Shown here: one piece after another, positions 7,755-15,537 of the stretch | Layout of the letters: each line of letters opens with the position of its first letter | How positions within the stretch are numbered: the first letter of the stretch is position 1 | Notes under the pieces: generated by a model | Seen by the model: the letters and a program-made list of their open reading frames with translations, nothing else | Database searches by the model: none | What the model was told of the DNA's origin: nothing | Position numbers and translations under genes: made by a program | Assembly (NCBI RefSeq): GCF_003384035.1 | Contig: NZ_QQAK01000012.1 | Span: forward strand, 1 to 64,000 | Length of the DNA stretch: 64,000 nt | Direction of reading: 5' to 3' | Source: Sporosarcina sp. BI001-red | GTDB lineage: Bacteria; Bacillota; Bacilli; Bacillales_A; Planococcaceae

Positions 7755-9296
7755 ATGAAAAGAATTTCTGTTTTAGTGACGAGCGATGTACATGGATATA
7801 TCATGCCGACGGACTTTTCAGGTGAGTCGGAGTTGCCGCTAGGGTTAGGAAAACTGGCAACCGTCATTGGAGAAGAACGAGACAATAATTCGGTATTATT
7901 AATTGAAAATGGAGATTTTATCCAAGGAAGCCCGCTAACATATTATGAGCAAAGCTTTACGGATGGAAAAGATAATTCAGTGATTGGTTTAGCGAATGCA
8001 CTTCACTACGATCTTGCGGTATTCGGCAACCATGAATTCAACTTCGGATTGCCTGTATTAAATAAAGTGGTGGAAGAATCTGATTATCCATGGCTTGCAG
8101 CAAACATCAAACGTAAAGATGGAGCGTACTTTACAAAGCCTTATATTTTGAAAGAAATCGATGGTGTCAACATTGCTATTGTTGGTGTCACAACACAATT
8201 CGTCCCGATTTGGGAAGCGGAGCCTAACATAGAAGGACTAATTTTCGAGGATGCCTTTGAAGCCGCGAAAAGAGAAGTCGAATGGCTACATGATAATCAT
8301 CAGGTAGACGTTATGATCATTGCTTATCATGGTGGATTCGAGTGTGACCTGGAAACGGGGGAAGTCCTCGAATCTACACGTGAGAACGTTGGTTATCAAA
8401 TTTGTAAAGAAATTGATGGTGTGGATGTTGTCATTACAGGTCATCAACATCGTGAAATTGCCCAGCATCTATTTGGTAAAGCTGTCGTACAGCCAGGAAC
8501 GAAAGGTGTTTGTCTGGGCAAAATTGAGTTAACCATAAATGATAGTGGAAAGTTGGAAAAAGCGGAGCCATCCCTTGTCTATATGGATGATGTCCCGTTA
8601 AACGGAGCTATAAAAGAGTTGATAGTGCCGATTCACGAGGAAACGGAGAAGTGGTTAGACAAAAACATCGGAAAAATAGAAGGGGATCTACTCATTAGTA
8701 GTCCTTTTATTGCAAGATTAGAAGGGCATCCATATGTCGAATTTATTAACCGTGTTCAAAATGAAGTAGCAGGCACGTCTATTTCATGTATGGCAATCTT
8801 TAATGATGTATGTCTCGGGTTTAATCCGAATGTAACAATGCGGGATATCGTAACGAATTATATCTTCCCGAATACGTTAAAGGTGCTACAAGTAAAGGGG
8901 ACATATATTATACAAGCACTTGAGCAATCGGCGTCCTATTTTACATTGGATAAGGGCGTTCCTATAGTATCGGATGATTTTCTAATACCGAAAGAACAAC
9001 CTTTCAATTACGATCTCTGGAGTGGTATCGATTATACGATTGATCTGCGGAATGAGGTAGGGAGGCGTGTTGTTGAAGTACTTTATAATGGAAAGCCGTT
9101 GCAACTTGATGATACATATGAAGTTGTCATGAATAATTATAGGTCTACCGGCGCGGGGAATTTTGAGTACTTCAGGGATTGTCCTGTTGTAAAAGACATT
9201 CAGGTGGATATGACGGAACTGATAGCGGATTATTTTGTGAAGCATGGAACCGTTTCAGCAAAACCGATGCAGAATATGAAGATTTTATATGAATGA
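7755..9296 (+). CDS. bifunctional metallophosphatase / 5'-nucleotidase family protein
   Basis: A 513-residue enzyme of the UshA/YunD type. The N-terminal calcineurin-like metallophosphatase domain shows TSDVHGYI, ENGDFIQGSP, FGNHEFNFG and TGHQHREIA, which supply the metal ligands. The C-terminal 5'-nucleotidase domain contains the substrate-stacking region near NNYRSTGAGNFE. No signal peptide is visible, so it may act in the cytoplasm like YunD, or leave by another route. The start ATG 7755 follows GAGGTG; the TTG at 7743 overlaps that site. The gene diverges from phnD with a 130-base gap, suggesting joint phosphate-related control, but no Pho box was identified. Confidence 0.85.
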   Translation: MKRISVLVTSDVHGYIMPTDFSGESELPLGLGKLATVIGEERDNNSVLLIENGDFIQGSPLTYYEQSFTDGKDNSVIGLANALHYDLAVFGNHEFNFGLPVLNKVVEESDYPWLAANIKRKDGAYFTKPYILKEIDGVNIAIVGVTTQFVPIWEAEPNIEGLIFEDAFEAAKREVEWLHDNHQVDVMIIAYHGGFECDLETGEVLESTRENVGYQICKEIDGVDVVITGHQHREIAQHLFGKAVVQPGTKGVCLGKIELTINDSGKLEKAEPSLVYMDDVPLNGAIKELIVPIHEETEKWLDKNIGKIEGDLLISSPFIARLEGHPYVEFINRVQNEVAGTSISCMAIFNDVCLGFNPNVTMRDIVTNYIFPNTLKVLQVKGTYIIQALEQSASYFTLDKGVPIVSDDFLIPKEQPFNYDLWSGIDYTIDLRNEVGRRVVEVLYNGKPLQLDDTYEVVMNNYRSTGAGNFEYFRDCPVVKDIQVDMTELIADYFVKHGTVSAKPMQNMKILYE

Positions 9297-9410
9297 GAGG
9301 AAACACATGCCTCTTTTATGAAAGGGACATTGTTCTTTTTTGAATTTCCTGGAAACTATCTGATTTTGGGTGCCTATGGAATAAATATTGGAGATCATCA
9401 CAATTGTAAA

Positions 9411-9438
9411 GCCCCCAACTGTTTTGTAAGATGGGGGC
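9411..9438 (+). terminator. hairpin downstream of the nucleotidase gene
   Basis: GCCCCCA (9411-9417) pairs with TGGGGGC (9432-9438). Only a short A/T stretch follows rather than a clear T-run, so it is a weak or atypical terminator. The rest of 9297-9590 shows no gene. Confidence 0.45.
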
Positions 9439-9590
9439 TATTTAGGTGGAGAGGGTACATATGATACAAAGATTCTTTAATACTTATAAATGGACAATTC
9501 TGGTATAATACAAGTGAAAGTAATTAATCATGGTATTCAATTAACGCGTGGAATCATCACATAAACATGCGTGACCGGGGAGAGATTTGT

Positions 9591-9809
9591 ATGTGGAGTT
9601 TTAGCACATTTAAAGACAAACGTTATTGGATCCTATTAATACCAGCTAGTATTTTTTTAATATTGTTTGCATTTTTCACCCCTGACTATATTCTTGAAAG
9701 ACCTTTTGTTGCACCAATAACAATACTTGCAAGTTCAGTTTTGTTCTGGTCTACATACCACCTTTGGAAATATTTTGGTGATAAAAAGAAGGAGGATCAT
9801 GAGGTCTGA
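9591..9809 (+). CDS. small membrane protein, two spans
   Basis: A 72-residue protein of unknown family. Two hydrophobic stretches (about residues 12-29 and 40-57) are separated by a short loop containing FTPDYILERPF; the C-terminus is charged (DKKKEDHEV). The start is ATG 9591, six bases after GGGGAGAG; the longer frame from 9567 begins before that site. It opens a run of tiny membrane protein genes on the same strand (9591-11937). Function unknown. Confidence 0.6.
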   Translation: MWSFSTFKDKRYWILLIPASIFLILFAFFTPDYILERPFVAPITILASSVLFWSTYHLWKYFGDKKKEDHEV

Positions 9810-9910
9810 AATTAAAAAAACTCCAGATTAGTTCCTTCTTGTGGCGATTTATTATACGGAGTAATAATATATTGATTGTGTTAACGGACCCTTTATCAAT
9901 TGTAGCTAAA

Positions 9911-9957
9911 TATTATTTCATGGTGAGCATTTTCTATGTTGTTTGTATGAAATAATA
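9911..9957. repeat. long inverted repeat in non-coding stretch
   Basis: TATTATTTCAT (9911-9921) and ATGAAATAATA (9947-9957) are exact complements separated by 25 bases. No T-run follows. It lies between two small membrane protein genes and may be an operator or an RNA stem. Confidence 0.5.
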
Positions 9958-10063
9958 CGTTCCACAGGAATTGCCTCCGATCTACATAAGGGACAGTTGA
10001 GCGAATGACGCTGTCAGAATTTCATTATCGTTTTATTGAATTTATAAAGTAGGAGGTCAATCT

Positions 10064-10468
10064 ATGTTTAAAGTGATTATTTTAATTCTTTTTTTAATTT
10101 CCATGTACCTACTACTTTTGAAAGAAAAGCGGATTGTCAGGGTTTTACTGATTCTTTACTTTACTTTGATATCCGCCCTGCTTTTAACCGGAATCTCTAA
10201 AATTACGGAGGAGTATCATCTGTATCGAGGACCGGTTCCTGATGAGGGATTTCGAGCCTTGGGTGACTGGGTAGGCCTGTTTTCATATTTCTTCATTATC
10301 CCGGTGTTTGTTGTCGTCGCCTATGTAACGTTTAAAGTAGCGAAGCGAATAATTCAAAATAATAGAGTACGAATTGCTGTCTATCTATTGTGGCTGATGT
10401 TCCTCCTTGCAATCAGCTTTGTTTCCTTTTTTATCTTTACGCTGATTTTCTATGGTTTTGCACCTTGA
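10064..10468 (+). CDS. small membrane protein, about four spans
   Basis: A 134-residue, very hydrophobic protein with a span at the extreme N-terminus (MFKVIILILFLISMYLLLL), a second near residues 25-45, and two more in the C-terminal half. AGGAGGT lies just before ATG 10064. A short polar loop (TEEYHLYRGPVPDEGF) separates the first and second pairs of spans. I do not recognise the family. Its position in a series of similar-sized membrane genes suggests a shared, unknown role. Confidence 0.65.
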   Translation: MFKVIILILFLISMYLLLLKEKRIVRVLLILYFTLISALLLTGISKITEEYHLYRGPVPDEGFRALGDWVGLFSYFFIIPVFVVVAYVTFKVAKRIIQNNRVRIAVYLLWLMFLLAISFVSFFIFTLIFYGFAP

Positions 10469-10696
10469 TGAATTCATGGGGATCTGGTGTAGGGGACGAT
10501 ACACGTCTGGCTAAGTCCATGTGTCTGACCAATGTTTTGGTGTCATGAAGTACTCAATTATTTATGGTCGGAGTTGCACACCGCAGCTCCATCGCAATTA
10601 TAGGTTTTGAAAATCATTCCAGTTATTAAAGAAGAGTTGTGCATTAAACGGACCACTTTGGTGTATTACATATGTCGAATTTAGGAGGTCACATTC

Positions 10697-10957
10697 TTGA
10701 AAAGTAAACGTGGTTTAGGAATGCTTTCCTTTATTAGTTTGATTGTAGGTCTCGTTTTTATTTGTGTTTTTATTTTTACAGGTAATTTTCTCATTACAAT
10801 GGCATTCGGATATATCCTTTTAGCACTCTCATTCGTTTTATCCTTGTTCAGCAGAAATGATAAATTTGGAAGAGTATCACTCTACGCTTTTCCATTAATC
10901 GCAACCATTTATTTATTGTTCTTCGGAGTCATGTATTTATTTTGGAATACACCATAA
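10697..10957 (+). CDS. small membrane protein, three spans
   Basis: An 86-residue hydrophobic protein starting at TTG 10697 after AGGAGGT. Three spans can be drawn (about residues 9-28, 31-49 and 62-82), with a short basic loop (SRNDKFGR) between the last two. It belongs to no family that I recognise. Intergenic spaces on both sides (228 and 124 bases) carry nothing I can identify. Confidence 0.6.
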   Translation: MKSKRGLGMLSFISLIVGLVFICVFIFTGNFLITMAFGYILLALSFVLSLFSRNDKFGRVSLYAFPLIATIYLLFFGVMYLFWNTP

Positions 10958-11081
10958 TGCATTGACGCAGTCGGGGGCAAAACACGGATTAGACCTATGC
11001 ATCAATCTAGGCTATTATATTAAAAATAGTTCAAAATTATATGGATAAACAAAACTTATTTAGGGATTTGGAGGAAGTGAA

Positions 11082-11306
11082 ATGCTTAAAATAGTAGGAG
11101 TTATGTTATCAGTTATTGTTATTGCATTCGGGTGTTATGCTTTAATAACTGAAAATTTCGAGTTTATGCCACATATGCTTTTCTTCTTAGGCGTGTTACT
11201 AATGGGCTTGGGGGTTAGGGAACTAAAAGTAAAACGGACAACAAATGCAGTGGTTACTATCCTTGGGTCTGCTTTTATATTATTTGTCGCTATCTACACT
11301 TTTTAA
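11082..11306 (+). CDS. DUF3953-like small membrane protein
   Basis: A 74-residue protein with three short hydrophobic spans. The stretch LITENFEFMPHMLFFLGVLL followed by MGLGVRELK resembles the DUF3953 family of Bacillales, whose members have the same length and the ENF-x-x-MP motif. TTGGAGGAA precedes ATG 11082. DUF3953 has no known function. It lies within the run of small membrane genes. Confidence 0.65.
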   Translation: MLKIVGVMLSVIVIAFGCYALITENFEFMPHMLFFLGVLLMGLGVRELKVKRTTNAVVTILGSAFILFVAIYTF

Positions 11307-11405
11307 AATAGAAGGGACGATATACGTAATGTATCGGTATTATTATGCAAGAATAAGGCTATTTAATTAGATTTTGATAAACATAATTGGAAGAGGTGAG
11401 TGACT

Positions 11406-11600
11406 TTGAATAGTATGAACATGGGTGATATTATGTTTTCAGTAATTACAATTTCATTGATAGTATTATTTTTCGTATCACTAGTATTGTTTTTTAGAAG
11501 AATGTTAATTAGTCAAAATAATAGAGCTGCAAACAATGCTAAAACAGAGCAGAAACTGGATAAAATAATTGAACTATTAGAACGAGATAGACCTAACTAA
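11406..11600 (+). CDS. DUF4083-like single-span protein
   Basis: A 64-residue protein: a short polar N-terminus (MNMGDIMF), one membrane span (residues about 11-30), then a charged helix ending KLDKIIELLERDRPN. This layout and the KLDxIIELLE tail match DUF4083, a small Bacillales family of unknown function. TTG 11406 sits 7 bases after GAGGTG and is preferred over GTG 11400, which lies too close. A broken relative is found at 13021-13188. Confidence 0.65.
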   Translation: MNSMNMGDIMFSVITISLIVLFFVSLVLFFRRMLISQNNRAANNAKTEQKLDKIIELLERDRPN

Positions 11601-11703
11601 TAGAGCGCTTATAGCTCGTCATCTGAGGCATGTGTTGAAGATGAATTGAGATTAAATTGAGTCGAATTGATTGATACTTAATTAAGTTAGTAGGTGATTT
11701 ACG

Positions 11704-11937
11704 ATGGAAAAGTTTTTATTGAAAACAGGAATATATTCATTTACTATTTCTTTCTTATTGCTATTTGTAGTTATACCTAGAGAAAAATACACGACGGATT
11801 TAAATGGAATGAGTTCGATTGAGGGAACCTCATATCCAGACTTCTTCTTTAATCTCGCACGATATTCCATAATAATTTCAATCATTGCGGTTGTAGTTAT
11901 GTATTTTGTTAAGTTTAAAAAAGAGAAGAAAGACTGA
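11704..11937 (+). CDS. small membrane protein, two spans
   Basis: A 77-residue protein with spans at about residues 6-22 and 52-70, joined by a 30-residue loop (from PREKYTTDLNG to SYPDFFF), and a basic C-terminus KFKKEKKD. AGGTGA precedes ATG 11704. No family recognised. A U-tailed hairpin follows, so it may end a transcript. Confidence 0.6.
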   Translation: MEKFLLKTGIYSFTISFLLLFVVIPREKYTTDLNGMSSIEGTSYPDFFFNLARYSIIISIIAVVVMYFVKFKKEKKD

Positions 11938-11949
11938 ATTGCTTTATGG

Positions 11950-11989
11950 AAAAAGGAGACAATCCTGAAATAAGGATCTGCTCCTTTTT
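11950..11989 (+). terminator. terminator after the small-membrane-protein run
   Basis: AAAAAGGAG (11950-11958) pairs with CTCCTTTTT (11981-11989), with an inner ATCCT/AGGAT stem. The 3' arm ends in five T's. Its distal part belongs to a 29-base direct repeat that recurs after amj. Confidence 0.7.
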
Positions 11990-12000
11990 AGTAAAAGGGC
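11972..12000 (+). repeat. direct repeat copy 1, upstream of amj
   Basis: A 29-base sequence ending AGTAAAAGGGC that matches 12895-12923 at 24 of 29 positions. The two copies lie immediately before and after the amj gene. Confidence 0.65.
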
Positions 12001-12046
12001 AATGTACAACGATATAAATAAATTATCAAAAAAGAAGGTGGTTGCG

Positions 12047-12862
12047 TTGGATTTTGTTACTGAGAAATTAATATATATAGCAATATTTATTTTTATCATT
12101 CATTCTATTGAAACACTGGCCTATGCTGTAAGACTATCTGGCGCACGAGTAAGAATGATCGCTTCAGCCTTATCCCTTTTTAATATCATGGTGATGTTTT
12201 CAAGATTGGCAAATATGATGCAGCAACCTTTTACTGGAAGCCTAATAGATAATGCTCCAAGTCATAATGCACAAGAGTTTGTAGAAACACAATTTCGTTT
12301 TCTTATAGGAGCTTCGACAGTTGGAACCGTTTTTGGAATGCTTTTACTGCCAACCTTTGTAGCCCTATTTTCAAGAGCTATCATTCATTTGTCGGAAGAA
12401 AAGGGTTCTGTTCCATCATTATTTAAAAGACTATTTTCTTTGCAATATATAAAACGGGGTATTACTCATTTCAGTTTACCTAAATTTTCATATCTGAAAG
12501 ATACCAAGATCAAAGATATACCGGTAAGGTTATTCTTAATAAATATGATAATAACGGCAATATATACTATTGGCGTGTTATCTGCTTTATATGCAGCACT
12601 ACTGACTCCAGAGCATGCATCAACAGCAATCATGGCGTCAGGTTTAATCAATGGTATGGCAACCATACTGTTAGTTATTTTCGTGGATCCCAAGGTCTCT
12701 GTAGTGGCTGACGATGTAGTGAATAAACGGGGGAATTATCAAACACTCAAAAATATTTCATTGATGATGGTTACGTCTAGGTTATTGGGCACGTTGTTAG
12801 CACAATTATTCTTTATACCTGGAGCAAAATACATTGCATGGTTTACACAATTTATAGTTTGA
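12047..12862 (+). CDS. amj: lipid II flippase Amj
   Basis: A 271-residue integral membrane protein of the Amj family (formerly YdaH, DUF2837), which can replace MurJ in moving lipid II across the membrane for peptidoglycan synthesis. Recognisable blocks are the N-terminal IHSIETLAYAVRLSGARV, the stretch ALSLFNIMVMFSRLANMMQQ, and the conserved C-terminal FVDPKVSVVADD. About six to eight spans are visible. The start is TTG 12047, after AGAAGGTGG; the ATG at 12002 has no site and would add 15 residues. B. subtilis Amj has nearly the same length. In B. subtilis amj is under the envelope-stress factor SigM; no such promoter could be confirmed here. Confidence 0.9.
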   Translation: MDFVTEKLIYIAIFIFIIHSIETLAYAVRLSGARVRMIASALSLFNIMVMFSRLANMMQQPFTGSLIDNAPSHNAQEFVETQFRFLIGASTVGTVFGMLLLPTFVALFSRAIIHLSEEKGSVPSLFKRLFSLQYIKRGITHFSLPKFSYLKDTKIKDIPVRLFLINMIITAIYTIGVLSALYAALLTPEHASTAIMASGLINGMATILLVIFVDPKVSVVADDVVNKRGNYQTLKNISLMMVTSRLLGTLLAQLFFIPGAKYIAWFTQFIV

Positions 12863-12877
12863 AAACCTTATACAAAC

Positions 12878-12911
12878 GGGTGCAATTCTTTAACAAGGAT
12901 TTTGCCCTTTT
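12878..12911 (+). terminator. terminator after amj
   Basis: GGGTGCAA (12878-12885) pairs with TTGCCC (12902-12907) with one bulged base, followed by TTTT. It overlaps the second copy of the direct repeat. Confidence 0.5.
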
Positions 12912-12923
12912 CAGTAAAAGGGC
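12895..12923 (+). repeat. direct repeat copy 2, downstream of amj
   Basis: Second copy of the 29-base repeat at 11972-12000 (24 of 29 identical), with the shared end AGTAAAAGGGC. It contains a small self-complementary CCCTTTT/AAAAGGG element. Confidence 0.65.
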
Positions 12924-13020
12924 TAATTTCTTGGACAGATATTGTCGTGAAATTTGATTAGTTTGCTAGGAAGAATTCTGTAAAACTATAGCTCTTTCGC
13001 TCGTAACTAAAAGGAGATGG

Positions 13021-13188
13021 ATGAATATGCAAGTGTTGTTAGGAATCTCATTCGTTTGTTTTCTTGCGTTGATGTTTAGTTTATTACTGAGTAATCAACA
13101 GAAGAAAATTCAAAGCAATAAGAGAATGGAACGGAAATTAGATTAGTTAATCACTTTTTTGGATAAGGAAACAGAAAAAAGCCAGTAG
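13021..13188 (+). pseudogene. DUF4083-like small protein with in-frame TAG
   Basis: AAGGAGATGG precedes ATG 13021. The frame gives one membrane span and the tail KRMERKLD, then TAG (13144-13146). The same frame continues as LITFLDKETEKSQ and stops at 13186-13188. Compared with the gene at 11406 (EQKLDKIIELLERD), the TAG sits exactly where a Lys or Gln codon is expected, so one substitution such as CAG to TAG would explain it. The 41-residue product may still be made. From 13189 to 13519 I see no gene, only a short lipoprotein-like string without a start near 13420. Confidence 0.55.
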
Positions 13189-13519
13189 TCTCATAATGAG
13201 GATAGTAGTATTGTTATTACCCCTAAGGTGTGCTTTTGGAAATGCAATAGTAAGGGATCAAGTGTTTAGATAAGTACTCGATTAATTTTATGTAGGTGAC
13301 GTCTTCTAGTGGGAATTTTAGTAGTGATGAATACTCTTTTGACGATTTGAAACAAAGGACAAATAAAATACATAATCGTCGAACTGAATAATATTATACA
13401 AAGAAATTAGGTTGATAGTAGCTGTGCTATTTGTTCTTTATAGCTGGTTGTTCGGTTAACGGGTGTAATAAAGGAACAGTTATAGTGCTTTTTACGGGCC
13501 TAATAAAGGGGATGAATTC

Positions 13520-14335
13520 ATGGAATCCGGCTACTATGAGTGGGGCAACAGAAACAAACCGACTTTGGTGTTTTTACACGGTATGGGCTCAGCAGGACTG
13601 AGCTTCGGAGAATTGGCACAACTTATATTGAATGATTACCATGTTGTTTCTTTTGATTTACCAGGACATGGAGGAAAAGCTCCGTTGCCAAATGAGGAAG
13701 ACTATAGTCCGGAAAATTTGGCACAAAGATTGAGCAAATCGATTAAGGCACTAGGGTTAACTGAAATTTTTCTTGTCGGACATTCATGGGGTGCACACCT
13801 CGCACTTTATGTGGCTGGGCATTCCCCTGAAATGGTCAAAGGACTAATCTTATTAGACGGGGGGTATTTTCAACAAGACTCAGACGGTGATTCACTGGCA
13901 CAACAACTTAAAAATGTGGATACATTCACTGAACAAGTTCGATATGCTTCGTGGGAGGAGTTCCTTAAATCTGAGAAAGGGGATTCTCCACGATGGTCAA
14001 AGGAGATTGAAGCTGGACGTTTAGCGCAAGTTACTGAAATTGACGGTGAAATCCGACTGGCTATCTCTCCTTTTACAGCCAAAGCTGTGATTAAAGGAAC
14101 TTATCAGCAACAGACAGCAACTATTTTCCCGAAGGTACTGTCCCCAGTGCTGTTAATGCGCAGCACGCTTCCCATAGAAGTAGAGGATGACCGTAGAACA
14201 GCAATTGAATATTTAGTTAGAAAAATTCCACAAGTTGAAGTGTATGCAATTCCGAACACAAGCCACGATATATATCGGGATGCACCAGAAACAATTGCCT
14301 GTAAAATAAACGAATGGATCAACCGGAAGTTATAG
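13520..14335 (+). CDS. alpha/beta hydrolase
   Basis: A 271-residue hydrolase of the alpha/beta fold, cytoplasmic. The oxyanion-hole motif LHGMGSAG comes first, then the nucleophile elbow GHSWGA, an acidic residue candidate in LLDGGY or late in the fold, and the catalytic His in NTSHDIY near the C-terminus. AAGGGGATG lies upstream of ATG 13520. It is followed by a lipoprotein gene but shares no clear pathway with it. The substrate is unknown; esterase or lactonase activity is typical of the family. Confidence 0.85.
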   Translation: MESGYYEWGNRNKPTLVFLHGMGSAGLSFGELAQLILNDYHVVSFDLPGHGGKAPLPNEEDYSPENLAQRLSKSIKALGLTEIFLVGHSWGAHLALYVAGHSPEMVKGLILLDGGYFQQDSDGDSLAQQLKNVDTFTEQVRYASWEEFLKSEKGDSPRWSKEIEAGRLAQVTEIDGEIRLAISPFTAKAVIKGTYQQQTATIFPKVLSPVLLMRSTLPIEVEDDRRTAIEYLVRKIPQVEVYAIPNTSHDIYRDAPETIACKINEWINRKL

Positions 14336-14440
14336 CAGGAAATATATACTTTCTGCAATTGGGCCATTAACAAGAAATTTCCTGAAAGTTGTAACTTAAA
14401 TTGAAGATGACAGTCTAATGTTGTAAAAAGGGTGGGATTT

Positions 14441-14830
14441 GTGAAAAAAATATTTATTTTAATGGTCGCAATTGGATTAACATTAGCTGGTTGCTCGCAA
14501 AGACAGGTTAATAAATCAGAGGATGCACAAATTGAAAAAACAACTGAAATAAAATCTGAAACCCTTGCTACAACTAAGGTGATTTCTCTAGATTTAAATG
14601 GGGTAGAGGATAGAGAAGTTTTCTCAAAAGCCGTAAATGATTCAAAGCAAGAGCCTGGTATTGTCAATATGACAAATCCAGATTATAAATTTAGCATCGG
14701 TGAAGAATCGTATTTGCTGTGGATTACCAGTGATTCTGGAACAATAATGAGCACGAAAGATACGCACACGATTTACACATTAACGACAAATTCAGTTAAA
14801 GAAGTTTATGGAATCGTAAATAATGGATAA
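14441..14830 (+). CDS. small lipoprotein
   Basis: A 129-residue secreted lipoprotein. The signal peptide VKKIFILMVAIGLTLAGC ends in the lipobox LAGC. The mature part has a charged linker (to about residue 50) and a compact domain with FSIGEESYLLWITSDSGTIM and YTLTTNSVKEVYGI, resembling small Bacillales lipoproteins such as YhfM. GGTGGG precedes GTG 14441; the upstream GTG 14432 lies inside that site. Function unknown. Confidence 0.7.
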   Translation: MKKIFILMVAIGLTLAGCSQRQVNKSEDAQIEKTTEIKSETLATTKVISLDLNGVEDREVFSKAVNDSKQEPGIVNMTNPDYKFSIGEESYLLWITSDSGTIMSTKDTHTIYTLTTNSVKEVYGIVNNG

Positions 14831-14937
14831 AGGCATTCGTATGCCCTATTAGGGGGCGAAACATTGGTTACATTATGCTTCGTCGTACTTGTAACTCCAA
14901 ATACGATCACTTCTGAAATTAAAATTCAAATTCTTTC

Positions 14938-14966
14938 TTGACTTATCCAAAAACTCTCTCTATAAT
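14938..14966 (+). promoter_or_regulatory. promoter for the thrS-like gene
   Basis: TTGACT (14938-14943), a 17-base spacer, and a perfect TATAAT (14961-14966). Transcription would start near 14973, at the head of the first T-box leader. Confidence 0.8.
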
Positions 14967-14972
14967 CCATAA

Positions 14973-15248
14973 ACAAAGGTTCTTATCCATATATTTGCAA
15001 CGAGAAGGACATGAATCACTCCACATTTTCGCTACCAGAAAACAAGGTCATTGGCTGGAAGCCTTGAGCGGAATCAAGTGATTTACCACCTTTCTGGCTA
15101 ACGTGAGGAATTGCATTCGTGCATGAAATCATGTTCGGGAAACCGTTATCGACTTAAGCGCATGCCTGCATTTTTTGGCATGCGGAAACTTGGGTGGCAC
15201 CACGACCGCATTCGTCCCTTTTACAGGGGAGGAGTGCGGTTTTTTTTA
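14973..15248 (+). promoter_or_regulatory. T-box leader 1 (threonine)
   Basis: The T-box core GGGTGGCACCACG (15192-15204) is preceded by stem I and followed by a terminator in which ACCGCA (15205-15210) pairs with TGCGGT (15235-15240), then a T-run. In stem I, AATCACT (15014-15020) pairs with AGTGATT (15077-15083), which places the specifier codon ACC (15085-15087), a Thr codon, followed by a purine. Uncharged tRNA-Thr should stabilise the antiterminator and allow read-through. Confidence 0.88.
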
Positions 15249-15261
15249 GTTGAATACTGAA

Positions 15262-15509
15262 AGCTATGACAAGGATACGAATTATTCTTGAGTTCTTACC
15301 AGAGAACAGGACCATCGGCTGAAAGTCCTGAAGACACGAGAGATAATTTACCGCCTTTAAGCTGACATAGAGAACCATGTAGTTACATGAAACTATGTTC
15401 GGGAAACCGTTATCGCAATGAAGTGCAGAAGCTGCTTTTTGGCATCTGCAAAATCAGGGTGGTACCACGACCGCATTCGTCCCTTTCCAGGGAGGAGTGC
15501 GGTTTTTTA
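15262..15509 (+). promoter_or_regulatory. T-box leader 2 (threonine), tandem
   Basis: A second complete leader with core GGGTGGTACCACG (15457-15469) and terminator ACCGCA (15470-15475) / TGCGGT (15498-15503) plus T-run. AATTAT (15280-15285) pairs with ATAATT (15343-15348), giving specifier ACC (15350-15352). Two terminators in series demand two tRNA-binding events, which lowers background and sharpens induction. Confidence 0.88.
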
Positions 15510-15537
15510 TATACAAAAATTCAGGAGGCGTTTAAAC

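Noticed and set aside
13409..13456. Lipoprotein-like string with AGC motif near 13420-13456
   Set aside because: No usable start codon and frame broken by stops; at best a remnant.
15418..15537. N-terminal extension of the threonyl-tRNA synthetase frame
   Set aside because: These codons lie within the second T-box terminator and the leader. AGGAGG sits only before ATG 15538.
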